DNA of 38,553 bases from positions 1 to 38,553 of the forward strand of contig NZ_FUWU01000023.1 of NCBI RefSeq assembly GCF_900167415.1, written 5' to 3'. The notes beneath the pieces were generated by a model, which made no database searches, had not been told where the DNA came from, and saw nothing but the letters and a program-made list of their open reading frames with translations. The number at the start of each line of letters is the position of its first letter. Position 1 is the first letter of the stretch. Positions 16,863 to 24,454 of the stretch are shown here, piece after piece. A program made the translations under genes and the position numbers. This DNA is from Fibrobacter intestinalis. Lineage in GTDB: Bacteria > Fibrobacterota > Fibrobacteria > Fibrobacterales > Fibrobacteraceae.

Positions 16863-17753
16863 ATGAACGATATCGGCAAATTTAAAAAGTCATTTGAGAC
16901 GTCGCTGAATGAGTTTGTCGCTTCTTTATCTGAAGTTGTTGCCACTGAGGACGGAAGTTGGACGATAAAAGGATTTATTGATGCTTACAAAAACATTTAT
17001 ACCATTTCTGCTGATACGAAAATTATTTCTAAAATTTTAGAAATACATTTATTTCCTCAAATTATGGAATTTGCTCAACGATTCGGTTATAAAGTCGTTC
17101 TTGCCGATAAGCAAAACTGGTATCCTGATTTAACATTTGTCTGTGAAGAAAATGAAAGTATTAAATTCGCAGTGGATATAAAGACGACGTTTAGACGGAA
17201 TGGGAAAACTGCTGGCTTCACCTTGGGGAGTCATGGAAGCTATTTTAAGGAGAGAAACAAAAGTAAAAATATTCAGTTCCCTTACAATCAATATGCTGCA
17301 CATTATTGTCTCGGTATTGTTTATACAAGAAATGAAATTCCTGATTCGGAGCAATTAAATATCTATAAAACGGAAGAAATAGATGCTACACAATCTATGG
17401 TTGGCTATAGAAAAGTTACGCGTGTCAAAAAGTTGGAATCCATTGTTTCTGTCATAAAAGATTTTGATTTTTTTGTCGCTGAAAAATGGAAAATAGCAAG
17501 TGATAAACAAGGCTCTGGAAATACAGCCAATATAGGTTCTATAAGTGATATAGAAGATTTAAAAGAAGGGAATGGTGTATTTTCTTCTCTGGGTGAAAAA
17601 ATTTTTGACGAATATTGGATGAATTTTGGTACAGCGGTTTTGATAAAAGATGGAAAACCTCTAAAAATTAAGAACATCCGAGATTTTTTAGAATTTAAGG
17701 GGCGTTTGGACCTTCTCGAAAAAATTAATCCAAAATATTTGCCAAGGAACTAA
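16863..17753 (+). CDS. EcoRV-like type II restriction endonuclease (predicted GATATC)
   Basis: The 296-residue protein can be followed along EcoRV (245 residues, recalled sequence) with a constant offset in the catalytic half: E60, P88-D89, D105 and K107 correspond to EcoRV E45, P73-D74, D90 and K92, the metal-binding PD-(D/E)xK site. The Q-loop keeps Q84-N85 before WYPD. The recognition loop reads GSGNTANIG (217-225) against GSGNTTNIG (182-190) in EcoRV. YNQYAAHYCLGIVYTR and FTLG also match. The same target, GATATC with blunt cutting, is therefore expected. The longer length comes from an N-terminal extension of ~15 residues, a ~20-residue insertion before the R-loop, and a C-terminal extension. 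The start at 16863 (MNDIGKF) is preferred to 16833. The methylase gene follows after 2 nt. Confidence 0.92.
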   Translation: MNDIGKFKKSFETSLNEFVASLSEVVATEDGSWTIKGFIDAYKNIYTISADTKIISKILEIHLFPQIMEFAQRFGYKVVLADKQNWYPDLTFVCEENESIKFAVDIKTTFRRNGKTAGFTLGSHGSYFKERNKSKNIQFPYNQYAAHYCLGIVYTRNEIPDSEQLNIYKTEEIDATQSMVGYRKVTRVKKLESIVSVIKDFDFFVAEKWKIASDKQGSGNTANIGSISDIEDLKEGNGVFSSLGEKIFDEYWMNFGTAVLIKDGKPLKIKNIRDFLEFKGRLDLLEKINPKYLPRN

Positions 17754-17755
17754 AG

Positions 17756-18658
17756 ATGTCTGTTATAGTTCCACCAATAAAAAGTCAGGGAATCAAAACC
17801 AAGCTGGTTCCTTGGATAAAACAATGTCTGCCTTTATATAAAGGAAAATGGATTGAACCATTTATGGGAACGGGTGTTGTTGCTTTTAATTTAGCAGGAG
17901 AGCGCGCCGTACTAGCTGATACGAATCCCCATATCATCGGTTTTTATAAAAAAATTCAAAACGGGGAAATAACGGGAGGTAATGTTCGTTCTTATCTTGA
18001 ACAAGAAGATATTTTGCTGCGAAATTCTTCAAGTGAGGGCTATGATCATTATATTGAAGTTCGCAAAAGATTCAATTCCGGAGAATATTCGCCGTTCGAT
18101 TTTCTTTTTCTTTCTAGAGCAGGCTTTAATGGAATGATGAGGTTCGGAAAGAAAGGGAACTGGAATATTCCGTTTTGCAAAAAGCCAAACCGTTTTGCTC
18201 CTGCCTATATCACAAAAATTGTTAATCAGGTGAATAACGTTGCATCGATTATCAAACCCCAATGGAAATTTTTGAATCAGTCATTTGAAAAAACGATTCT
18301 TGATGCTCAAAAGGATGATATGATTTATTGCGACCCTCCCTATTATGGTCGTTCTGTAGATTATTTCAATACTTGGACAGAAACGGATGAAAAGAAATTA
18401 TTCGACTTGTTAAGAGAATTTAAGGGAAAATTCATTCTTTCTACATGGCATCACAGTGAATGGCGTGCAAATGAAATGATTGAAAAATATTGGAATCATT
18501 TTAACATTGTTACAAAAGACCATTTTTATCATAATGGTGCTCATTTGGAAAATCGCAGAAGTGTGGTGGAAGCGTTAGTTTGCAATTATGATGTGCCTAA
18601 AGTTATTGAATTTTCCAAAAAAATTTTAGAAAATGAACAATTAAGTTTGGCTTTATAG
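17756..18658 (+). CDS. EcoRV-like adenine-N6 DNA methyltransferase (D12/Dam class)
   Basis: The protective partner of the preceding nuclease: it transfers methyl from S-adenosylmethionine to adenine in the same site. The 300-residue product is of Dam/D12 class: motif I EPFMGTG (34-40) for SAM binding, motif IV DPPY (193-196) for catalysis, and LFLSRAGFNGMMRFGKKGNWNIPF between them, as in the M.EcoRV/Dam group. Length matches M.EcoRV (about 298). It is downstream of the nuclease in the same direction with a 2-nt gap. Its stop region overlaps the last 6 bases of the convergent gene at 18653, so the island ends abruptly there. No controller gene is visible. Confidence 0.93.
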   Translation: MSVIVPPIKSQGIKTKLVPWIKQCLPLYKGKWIEPFMGTGVVAFNLAGERAVLADTNPHIIGFYKKIQNGEITGGNVRSYLEQEDILLRNSSSEGYDHYIEVRKRFNSGEYSPFDFLFLSRAGFNGMMRFGKKGNWNIPFCKKPNRFAPAYITKIVNQVNNVASIIKPQWKFLNQSFEKTILDAQKDDMIYCDPPYYGRSVDYFNTWTETDEKKLFDLLREFKGKFILSTWHHSEWRANEMIEKYWNHFNIVTKDHFYHNGAHLENRRSVVEALVCNYDVPKVIEFSKKILENEQLSLAL

Positions 18659-19396
18659 TTTCTTCATCGAAAGCAGCTTGTTGAACGCATCGTTCGGATT
18701 CATGGAACGCTTGGAAAGCCTTTCCAGAATATTTTTGACTTCTTCTGCCGCGGAAGTATCCTGTTTTAAAACCCGCAAGGTTTTGGGAGTGAAGCCGTGG
18801 ACAAAATCGCTGTATTCCGGATTCATGACGTCGTTGATAATCATTTCGAGCGCCATTTCGGTCTGCATCGTGTTCAAGGCAAAATTGCGGTAGATGGAAC
18901 GGATATGTTTGGGAATCGTCGAGTCCGGGCTTGTCGAAAAAGGTTCCATGATTTTGGAAGCTTCTGCATAGTTGTGAGTCGGACCGTTTGCCAGCCGGAG
19001 CGCCAGATAAATCGCCAAACGCCAGTCTTCAGGATAAACCCGAGTGCCTCGCCGCATGACGATAAAATCGGTGGTGTCCGCTTCGTCGTTGTGCGTGATT
19101 CCGCCTACGACTTGATACGGCGTGTAGAAAAGGGAATCGAGCTGGGTCGAGAGGTTGCCGACATGGGAAAGCCAGGAGTAGGAATTTCCGGTGATATAGC
19201 TTTCGCCGAGATCGATGACCCCGCGAATCCAGAACAATCCGGCTGCGGTTACATTGTGCCCCATGGCGAACGCTTTCGCATAATTCGCCTTGGGCAGAAA
19301 TTCTTCTTTTTGCGGGAGTTGCGGCAGGGGCTTTGCAAAGTGGAATGCGCCCGCTACAACCAGACAGGAAAAAAGAATGCACACAATATATCGCAT
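18653..19396 (-). CDS. membrane-anchored or secreted hypothetical protein, 247 aa
   Basis: The N-terminus MRYIVCILFSCLVVAGAFHFA is a signal peptide or anchor. The rest is helical, with ANYAKAFAMGHNVTAAGLFWIRGVIDLGESYI, a block reminiscent of membrane-associated TPR-type proteins of unknown role, and later DWRLAIYLALRLANGPTHNYAEASKIMEPF, which resembles a TPR helix pair. I do not recognise a named family. It lies 25 nt downstream of pyrF on the same strand and is probably the last gene of the ispA-dxs-trmH-pyrF run. Its 3' end overlaps the methylase gene by 6 bases. Confidence 0.72.
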   Translation of the reverse strand: MRYIVCILFSCLVVAGAFHFAKPLPQLPQKEEFLPKANYAKAFAMGHNVTAAGLFWIRGVIDLGESYITGNSYSWLSHVGNLSTQLDSLFYTPYQVVGGITHNDEADTTDFIVMRRGTRVYPEDWRLAIYLALRLANGPTHNYAEASKIMEPFSTSPDSTIPKHIRSIYRNFALNTMQTEMALEMIINDVMNPEYSDFVHGFTPKTLRVLKQDTSAAEEVKNILERLSKRSMNPNDAFNKLLSMKKL

Positions 19397-19421
19397 ATCG
19401 GTAATGTATTTAATTTAGCCG

Positions 19422-20294
19422 TTAATGGAGGGCTTCCGCTAAAGATTCCATCGCATCGACGCAGGCGGCGGCGTATTCCGCTTCTTTTCCGCTTCGCTGC
19501 CAGGCGAAATTGAGCCCGCTGGAGCTGTTGAGCACGTGGAAGTGACGCTTGCCTCCGCCATTTGCAATGGCTTGCAGAACGGTTTTGGCGTCTCCGCCTT
19601 GCCCGCCAGGAACGCCGGGGATGGAAACTCCGGGAATCAGGAACGGGATTTCGTGCTGGGCCGCGACAAAGAACGAGGTGATTTTTTCGAGTTCTTCGGG
19701 GTGCGTGGCTCCGACGACGGCTCCCAGATTGCCATTGTCCCATTCGACGAGTTTTTGGGCGACTTGGAAAAAGGCTGTGCTGTCTTTGACAGGCATGTCC
19801 TGAAAATCGGCGGCACCTTTGTTGCTGGTGCGCAAGAGAGCGTAAACGCCTCCGTTTGCCGGATGTTCCAGAAATGGCCCGACGGAATCTTTTCCCATCC
19901 ACGGGCTGACCGTTACCGCATCGGCTGCGTAAATGCGAAAGGCTGCATCAGCGTAGGCGGCACTGCTTTTCCCAATATCCCCGCGTTTGGCGTCCAGAAT
20001 GACGGGAATCCCTGCGCTTTTGTAGGCGGTAATCAGGTCGTGCAGAACCCGCATTCCTTCAATGCTTACGCATTCGTAGTAGGCGCTGTTCGGTTTGACG
20101 ACGGCGGGCTTGACGTTCCGCTTTTCGCATTCTTCCAGAATATCCATATAGAAGAAGCGGATTTTGTCTTCTGGAGTATGGACTTGGGAATGCCTGCGTT
20201 CAACGGGCATCAAGGACAGCTTGGGATCCATGCCCAAGCAGATGGGATTTCCGCATTCGGCGATGCGAGCTTCAAGACGGTCGGAAAAAAGCAT
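19422..20294 (-). CDS. pyrF: orotidine 5'-phosphate decarboxylase
   Basis: Last step of UMP synthesis: it decarboxylates OMP. The 290-residue product belongs to the longer (type 2) OMP decarboxylase subfamily. The active-site signature is VILDAKRGDIGKSSAAYA, with the catalytic Lys and Asp network; substrate-binding parts include VKPNSAYYE and the phosphate loop region IPGVSIPGVPGGQGGDA. Upstream parts include CLGMDPKLSLMP. The ATG overlaps the trmH stop (ATGA). The other pyrimidine genes are not in the window. Confidence 0.95.
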   Translation of the reverse strand: MLFSDRLEARIAECGNPICLGMDPKLSLMPVERRHSQVHTPEDKIRFFYMDILEECEKRNVKPAVVKPNSAYYECVSIEGMRVLHDLITAYKSAGIPVILDAKRGDIGKSSAAYADAAFRIYAADAVTVSPWMGKDSVGPFLEHPANGGVYALLRTSNKGAADFQDMPVKDSTAFFQVAQKLVEWDNGNLGAVVGATHPEELEKITSFFVAAQHEIPFLIPGVSIPGVPGGQGGDAKTVLQAIANGGGKRHFHVLNSSSGLNFAWQRSGKEAEYAAACVDAMESLAEALH

Positions 20295-21622
20295 CAGGCG
20301 AGATCCTTTTGAATTTTTGCCATTTCGTAGGAGAGAATCCCGTGGGCCACGGAAACGTTCAGGGATTCCAAATCGCTGGACATCGGAATTTTCACGGTTT
20401 CATCGGAAATGTCGATCAGGTGCTGGTCGGTTCCTGCGCCTTCGTTTCCGACGAGGAAAGCGACTTTGCGGAGTTTGCGCGGTTCGATTTCGGCGAGACT
20501 CTGCTTGCCGTGTAAATCCGTAGCGATGATCGTGTAGCCAAAAGAATGCAGCTCGTTGATGGCTTCGATCAGATCCCTGTCCTTTTCAAATGGAACCCGA
20601 AGGAATGTGCCCGAGGAACCGCGGACGACTTTGGGGTTGAACGGATTGACCGAACCCTTGCCGATGATGATTCCCGACGAGTTGAACCCGAGGCTGGTGC
20701 GGAAGATGGCACCGAGATTGCCAGGATCTTGAACGGCATCGACGAGCGTCAGAATGCTGCGGCTCTTTTCGTAGTTCGGTTTGGTGCTGGCGGAGCGGCA
20801 AACGGCGACAACGCCTTGCGTGGTCACTGTCGAAGAGAGACGCTTCAGCTGTTCTTCGCTGATAACGTGGATGTCCACTTTTGCCGTGCGGGCCTTTTCG
20901 ATAGTGGGCTGCAGATTGGCAAGCGCTTCGTAGGTTTCTTCACCCAGGGAATTTAAAATCGCTTCGCCGTTTTCATCGACTTTTCTTTTTCCGGCGACGT
21001 AGATTCCGATAATCAAATCCAGATGGTTGGCGAGGATTTCTTCGACAACACGAACGCCTTCCGCAATAAATTTGCCTTCGCGTTCTCGCCCTTTTTCTGT
21101 AGTGAGAACGAGGAGTCGGCGGAACCACGGCGGATTTGAACCGGTGGATTCGGGAAGAATGTCCGGGGAGTCGGCGAAATTTAAAACGGCGTCTTCATCG
21201 CGGACGATTTCTTCGTCGTCAATGCTCTTGTTTTCGGGCTTTTGGCGGAAAATCGGACGGTCGTCTTCTTGGAACGGATTGTCTCCGAAGCGGCGTGGGC
21301 GTCTGGAATCCTTACCAAAGCTTCTTTCGCCGTCTCGGTTGAACGGTCTGCGTTCCCTGTCGCCGAAGGACCTGCGTTCGCCTCTGTCGAAGCTTCTTTC
21401 ACCGTCTCGGTTGAACGGTCTGCGTTCCCTGTCGCCGAAGGATCTGCGCTCTTGCGAACGTTCGTATGCGCGGCGTTCGCTGCGGGTTTCTTTTGCATCG
21501 GGATCGGGAACTTCGGGACGTCTGCCAAATCCATGGTCTGCGGGATCGTCGCTGACGCCGAATTTGCCTGTAAAAGTCTGCCGGACAACGTGTTTTGGGG
21601 AGTTGTTGTTTTCTTCTGTCAT
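20294..21622 (-). CDS. SPOUT (TrmH/SpoU) RNA 2'-O-methyltransferase with Arg-rich N-terminal tail
   Basis: A 442-residue protein. The C-terminal two thirds are a SpoU methyltransferase: a substrate-binding region (RRLLVLTTEKGREREGKFIAEGVRVVEEIL), then knot motifs NLGAIFRT (motif 1), LVGNEGAG (motif 2) and IPMSSDLESLNVSVAHGILSYEM (motif 3). It methylates a ribose in rRNA or tRNA; the target is not predictable. The first ~165 residues are disordered and dominated by Arg, Phe, Gly, Asp and Glu, with a 24-residue unit (ERRSFGDRERRPFNRDGERS plus four residues) present twice. Similar Arg/Phe/Asp-rich tracts end the DEAD helicase at 32335. The start overlaps the dxs stop (ATGA). Confidence 0.9.
   Translation of the reverse strand: MTEENNNSPKHVVRQTFTGKFGVSDDPADHGFGRRPEVPDPDAKETRSERRAYERSQERRSFGDRERRPFNRDGERSFDRGERRSFGDRERRPFNRDGERSFGKDSRRPRRFGDNPFQEDDRPIFRQKPENKSIDDEEIVRDEDAVLNFADSPDILPESTGSNPPWFRRLLVLTTEKGREREGKFIAEGVRVVEEILANHLDLIIGIYVAGKRKVDENGEAILNSLGEETYEALANLQPTIEKARTAKVDIHVISEEQLKRLSSTVTTQGVVAVCRSASTKPNYEKSRSILTLVDAVQDPGNLGAIFRTSLGFNSSGIIIGKGSVNPFNPKVVRGSSGTFLRVPFEKDRDLIEAINELHSFGYTIIATDLHGKQSLAEIEPRKLRKVAFLVGNEGAGTDQHLIDISDETVKIPMSSDLESLNVSVAHGILSYEMAKIQKDLA
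21321..21448 (-). repeat. 72-bp direct repeat inside the trmH tail
   Basis: Two near-identical stretches begin at 21321 and 21393 (offset 72 bp, in frame), matching over about 50 bp with one mismatch and diverging at the end. They encode the duplicated 24-residue Arg/Phe/Asp/Gly unit of the SPOUT methyltransferase. The tail could change length by slippage or recombination. Confidence 0.9.
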
Positions 21623-23487
21623 AGCTCTTTCAATAGTTTGTTTGCAATGGACGTGCCGTCAATGCCGAGCATCCGATACAAGTCCGGTATTTTTCCGTGT
21701 TCTACAAACGCATCGGGAAGTCCGAAACGCATCAGCCTGTGACCATCCAGATTCAAATCGGAAAGCAGCTCGGCAATTTCTGAACCGAATCCTCCGACGA
21801 TGGAATTGTCTTCCAGAGTGACGATGGTTTTGTGCGATTGGAACAAGGTGCGGTAGCTTTCCTTGTCGAGCGGTTTTACAAATTGTGCATCCACCAATGT
21901 GGGATTAAAACCGTGTTCGGCAAGAATCTTCGCCGTCTTTTCGAGTTCGTGCAGCATAAAGCCAACGCCTAAAAGCAGAATGTCTTTACCTTGCTGCAGG
22001 ATTTTGAATTTTCCAAAGGGTATGGGTTTTGTTTCTGCGTGGAGTTCCGGAGAAAGGGCGGAGCCTCGCGGGTAGCGGATGGCGACGGGGCCTTCCATGT
22101 CAATGGCTGCGGTCAGCATATCCCGAAGATTATTTTCATCGGAAGGAGCCATGATCGTCATGCCCGGAATGGAACGCAGATAGGTGAGGTCGAGTGCGCC
22201 GTGGTGAGTGGGACCGTCTGCACCGACAAGTCCCGCACGGTCAAGAATGAAGACGACGTGCAGATTTTGCAGGGCGACATCGTGAATCATCTGGTCGTAG
22301 GCGCGCTGGAGGAAGGACGAATAGATGGCGACGACGGGAATCAGCCCGCCGCAGGCAAGTCCCGCGGCAAAAGTGACGGCATGCTCTTCGGCGATGCCGA
22401 CGTCGATAATCCGGTCGGGCAATTCCTTTTGCATGATGTCCAGGCCGGAACCGTTCGGCATAGCTCCTGTAATGCCGACGATTTTTTCGTTCTTTCGGGC
22501 GAGTTGCAGAAGCGTATTTCCAAAGATGCTGGTTAAAGAAGGAAGCGGATTTTTTGGAGAAAGCACTTCGCCGCTTTTGGGATCAAACGGAGCGGAAGCG
22601 TGCCAATGACTCGGGTTGGATTCCGCGAGTTTCATACCGCGGCCTTTTTCCGTCATGACATGGATAAGGCATGGACCCGGAATGGATTTTACCCGCTCCA
22701 GAATGGAAACGAGTTCTCCCGTGTTGTGACCGTCAATGGGTCCGAAGTAACGGATTCCCAGATCTTCAAAAAATTGCCCCGGCTTTAAGGCGCTCTTGAC
22801 CGCTTTCTCGGTCATTTGGAAAAGCGAACGAAAATGATGCCCGATGATGCCCGGAATTTTCGCCATGACCTTGTCTATATCCGAGCGGAGCTTGTTGTAC
22901 ATCGGGTCGGAGATGACGCGGTTCAGGTATTTGGGAAAACCGCCGACGTTGGGCGCAATGCTCATCTTGTTGTCGTTCAAGATGATGGTCATGTTCTGCT
23001 GGGAAATGCCGGCGTTATTGAGTGCTTCGAAAGCCATCCCTCCAGTCATGGAACCGTCACCGATAATCGCGACGACGTTGTGATGCTGGTGCAGCTTGTC
23101 TCGGGCGACCGCATAACCCAAGGCCGCAGAAATCGATGTGGACGCGTGCCCGACGCCAAAAGCGTCATAGGGGCTTTCCGAACGTTTGGGAAAGCCGGAC
23201 AGTCCTCCTTGCTGACGAAGCGTTTCGAATTTGTCGTAACGCCCGGTGAGCAATTTATGGACGTAAGCCTGGTGACCCACATCCCAGACGAGAATATCTT
23301 CGGGAGCGTTGAATACGTAGTGCAGAGCCAAAGTCAGTTCGACAACGCCCAAGCTGGAAGCCAAGTGCCCGCCGTGAGTCGCCACCTGGTCAATGATTTT
23401 CTTGCGGATTTGTTCTGCAAGATTGTCCAGCTCGGAGATGGAGCAGCCCTTGATATCTTTAGGAGATTGAACGTCTTTGAGCTGCAT
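21619..23487 (-). CDS. dxs: 1-deoxy-D-xylulose-5-phosphate synthase
   Basis: First enzyme of the MEP isoprenoid pathway: it joins pyruvate and glyceraldehyde 3-phosphate using thiamine diphosphate. The 622 residues are the standard length. The thiamine diphosphate motif is GDGSMTGGMAFEALNNAG...NDNKMSI. The transketolase pyrimidine domain has GIAEEHAVTFAAGLA and FLQRAYDQMIHDVALQ with DRAGLVGADGPTHHG, and the C-terminal transketolase domain closes it. It sits between ispA (one-base overlap) and trmH (ATGA overlap), so the isoprenoid genes are cotranscribed. Confidence 0.97.
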   Translation of the reverse strand: MQLKDVQSPKDIKGCSISELDNLAEQIRKKIIDQVATHGGHLASSLGVVELTLALHYVFNAPEDILVWDVGHQAYVHKLLTGRYDKFETLRQQGGLSGFPKRSESPYDAFGVGHASTSISAALGYAVARDKLHQHHNVVAIIGDGSMTGGMAFEALNNAGISQQNMTIILNDNKMSIAPNVGGFPKYLNRVISDPMYNKLRSDIDKVMAKIPGIIGHHFRSLFQMTEKAVKSALKPGQFFEDLGIRYFGPIDGHNTGELVSILERVKSIPGPCLIHVMTEKGRGMKLAESNPSHWHASAPFDPKSGEVLSPKNPLPSLTSIFGNTLLQLARKNEKIVGITGAMPNGSGLDIMQKELPDRIIDVGIAEEHAVTFAAGLACGGLIPVVAIYSSFLQRAYDQMIHDVALQNLHVVFILDRAGLVGADGPTHHGALDLTYLRSIPGMTIMAPSDENNLRDMLTAAIDMEGPVAIRYPRGSALSPELHAETKPIPFGKFKILQQGKDILLLGVGFMLHELEKTAKILAEHGFNPTLVDAQFVKPLDKESYRTLFQSHKTIVTLEDNSIVGGFGSEIAELLSDLNLDGHRLMRFGLPDAFVEHGKIPDLYRMLGIDGTSIANKLLKEL

Positions 23488-24374
23488 TACTTAACCCGTG
23501 TGATGATGAATGCGGCAATGGCTTTAAGGATGGTTGTGTCCCCTTGCAGGCCTTCGAGCTGCTGGAGGGAATTTTCGTAGAGTTCCTGCGCTTTCTTCCG
23601 GGAGTTTTCCAACCCGATTAATGCGGGATATGTCGCTTTCCCGCTGGCGATGTCGGAGCCGGCGTCCTTGCCAAGGACTTCCGTTGTAGAAACGATGTCG
23701 AGAATGTCATCGACGATTTGGAAGGCTAGCCCGATAGCTTTGCCATAGGCTTCGACTTTTTTCACTGCGTCATCAGAAGCGTGGGCGAGTTGGGCCCCGA
23801 TGACGAGGGATGCTTCGATGAGCGCAGCCGTCTTGTGGTAGTGGATGTAATCGACGACTTCTAGCGAAACATCTTTTCCTTCGCTATCGATATCCGTCAT
23901 TTCTCCGCCGATCATACCGTAAGTTCCCAATTTATGGGCGAGGCTTTCCATGGCTTTCGGGTTGCCGGTTTTTGCCATTAATTCAAAAGCGAGAACGCAA
24001 AGGGCATCGCCGCTCATGACAGCGGTCGCTTCGCCGAATTGCTTGTGGGCGGTCGGTTTGCCCCGGCGAAAATCATCATTGTCAATGCACGGCAGGTCGT
24101 CGTGAATCAAGGAAAAAGTGTGCAAAAACTCCAGCGCGCTCATGGCGTACCAGATACTGTCGCCCTTGCCGCCAAAAAGTTCAAATGCCGCATACGCCAG
24201 AGCGGGGCGCAAACGTTTTCCGCCGGCGAAAATGGAATAGCGCATCGCTTTGTGCAGATTGCAGGGAAGATTCGTTTCGGGCGGAAGAAATTCGTCGAAT
24301 TTTTTTTCGGCGAGCTTGGCGATTTTGTCCAGATAGTTGCGGGCGATATCCGCTTCGTTTTGAAGAGTTTGCAT
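23487..24374 (-). CDS. ispA: (2E,6E)-farnesyl diphosphate synthase (polyprenyl synthetase)
   Basis: Makes C10/C15 prenyl diphosphates from IPP and DMAPP. The 295-residue product has GGKRLRPAL (51-59), the first Asp-rich motif DDLPCID (92-98) with the bacterial two-residue insertion, RRGKPTAH, and the second Asp-rich motif DDILD. Phe87, five residues before the first motif, is the size-limiting aromatic of type II FPP synthases, so C15 is the likely product. The ATG at 24374 is chosen because it gives the normal length; the frame continues upstream to 24626 without family resemblance. There is no ribosome site; a TACATT box ends 6 nt before the ATG, so a leaderless mRNA is likely. It overlaps dxs by one base. 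Confidence 0.95.
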   Translation of the reverse strand: MQTLQNEADIARNYLDKIAKLAEKKFDEFLPPETNLPCNLHKAMRYSIFAGGKRLRPALAYAAFELFGGKGDSIWYAMSALEFLHTFSLIHDDLPCIDNDDFRRGKPTAHKQFGEATAVMSGDALCVLAFELMAKTGNPKAMESLAHKLGTYGMIGGEMTDIDSEGKDVSLEVVDYIHYHKTAALIEASLVIGAQLAHASDDAVKKVEAYGKAIGLAFQIVDDILDIVSTTEVLGKDAGSDIASGKATYPALIGLENSRKKAQELYENSLQQLEGLQGDTTILKAIAAFIITRVK

Positions 24375-24409
24375 ATTTAAAATGTAGAAAATAGCCCGCA
24401 AAAAACAAC
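24375..24409 (-). promoter_or_regulatory. candidate promoter of ispA-dxs-trmH-pyrF
   Basis: On the minus strand, -10 TACATT is complementary to 24381-24386, and TTGTTT or GTTGTT lies 16-17 bp upstream (24403-24409). The predicted start falls on or next to the ATG at 24374, with no Shine-Dalgarno sequence. Confidence 0.5.
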
Positions 24410-24454
24410 GGCACCGTTTACAGGATGCCCTTGGATGTTTGGAATCGGGGATTT

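Noticed and set aside
21027-21821. Long Ser/Arg-rich frame opposite trmH
   Set aside because: It is the antisense shadow of the repetitive Arg-rich tail of the methyltransferase gene and has no independent signals.
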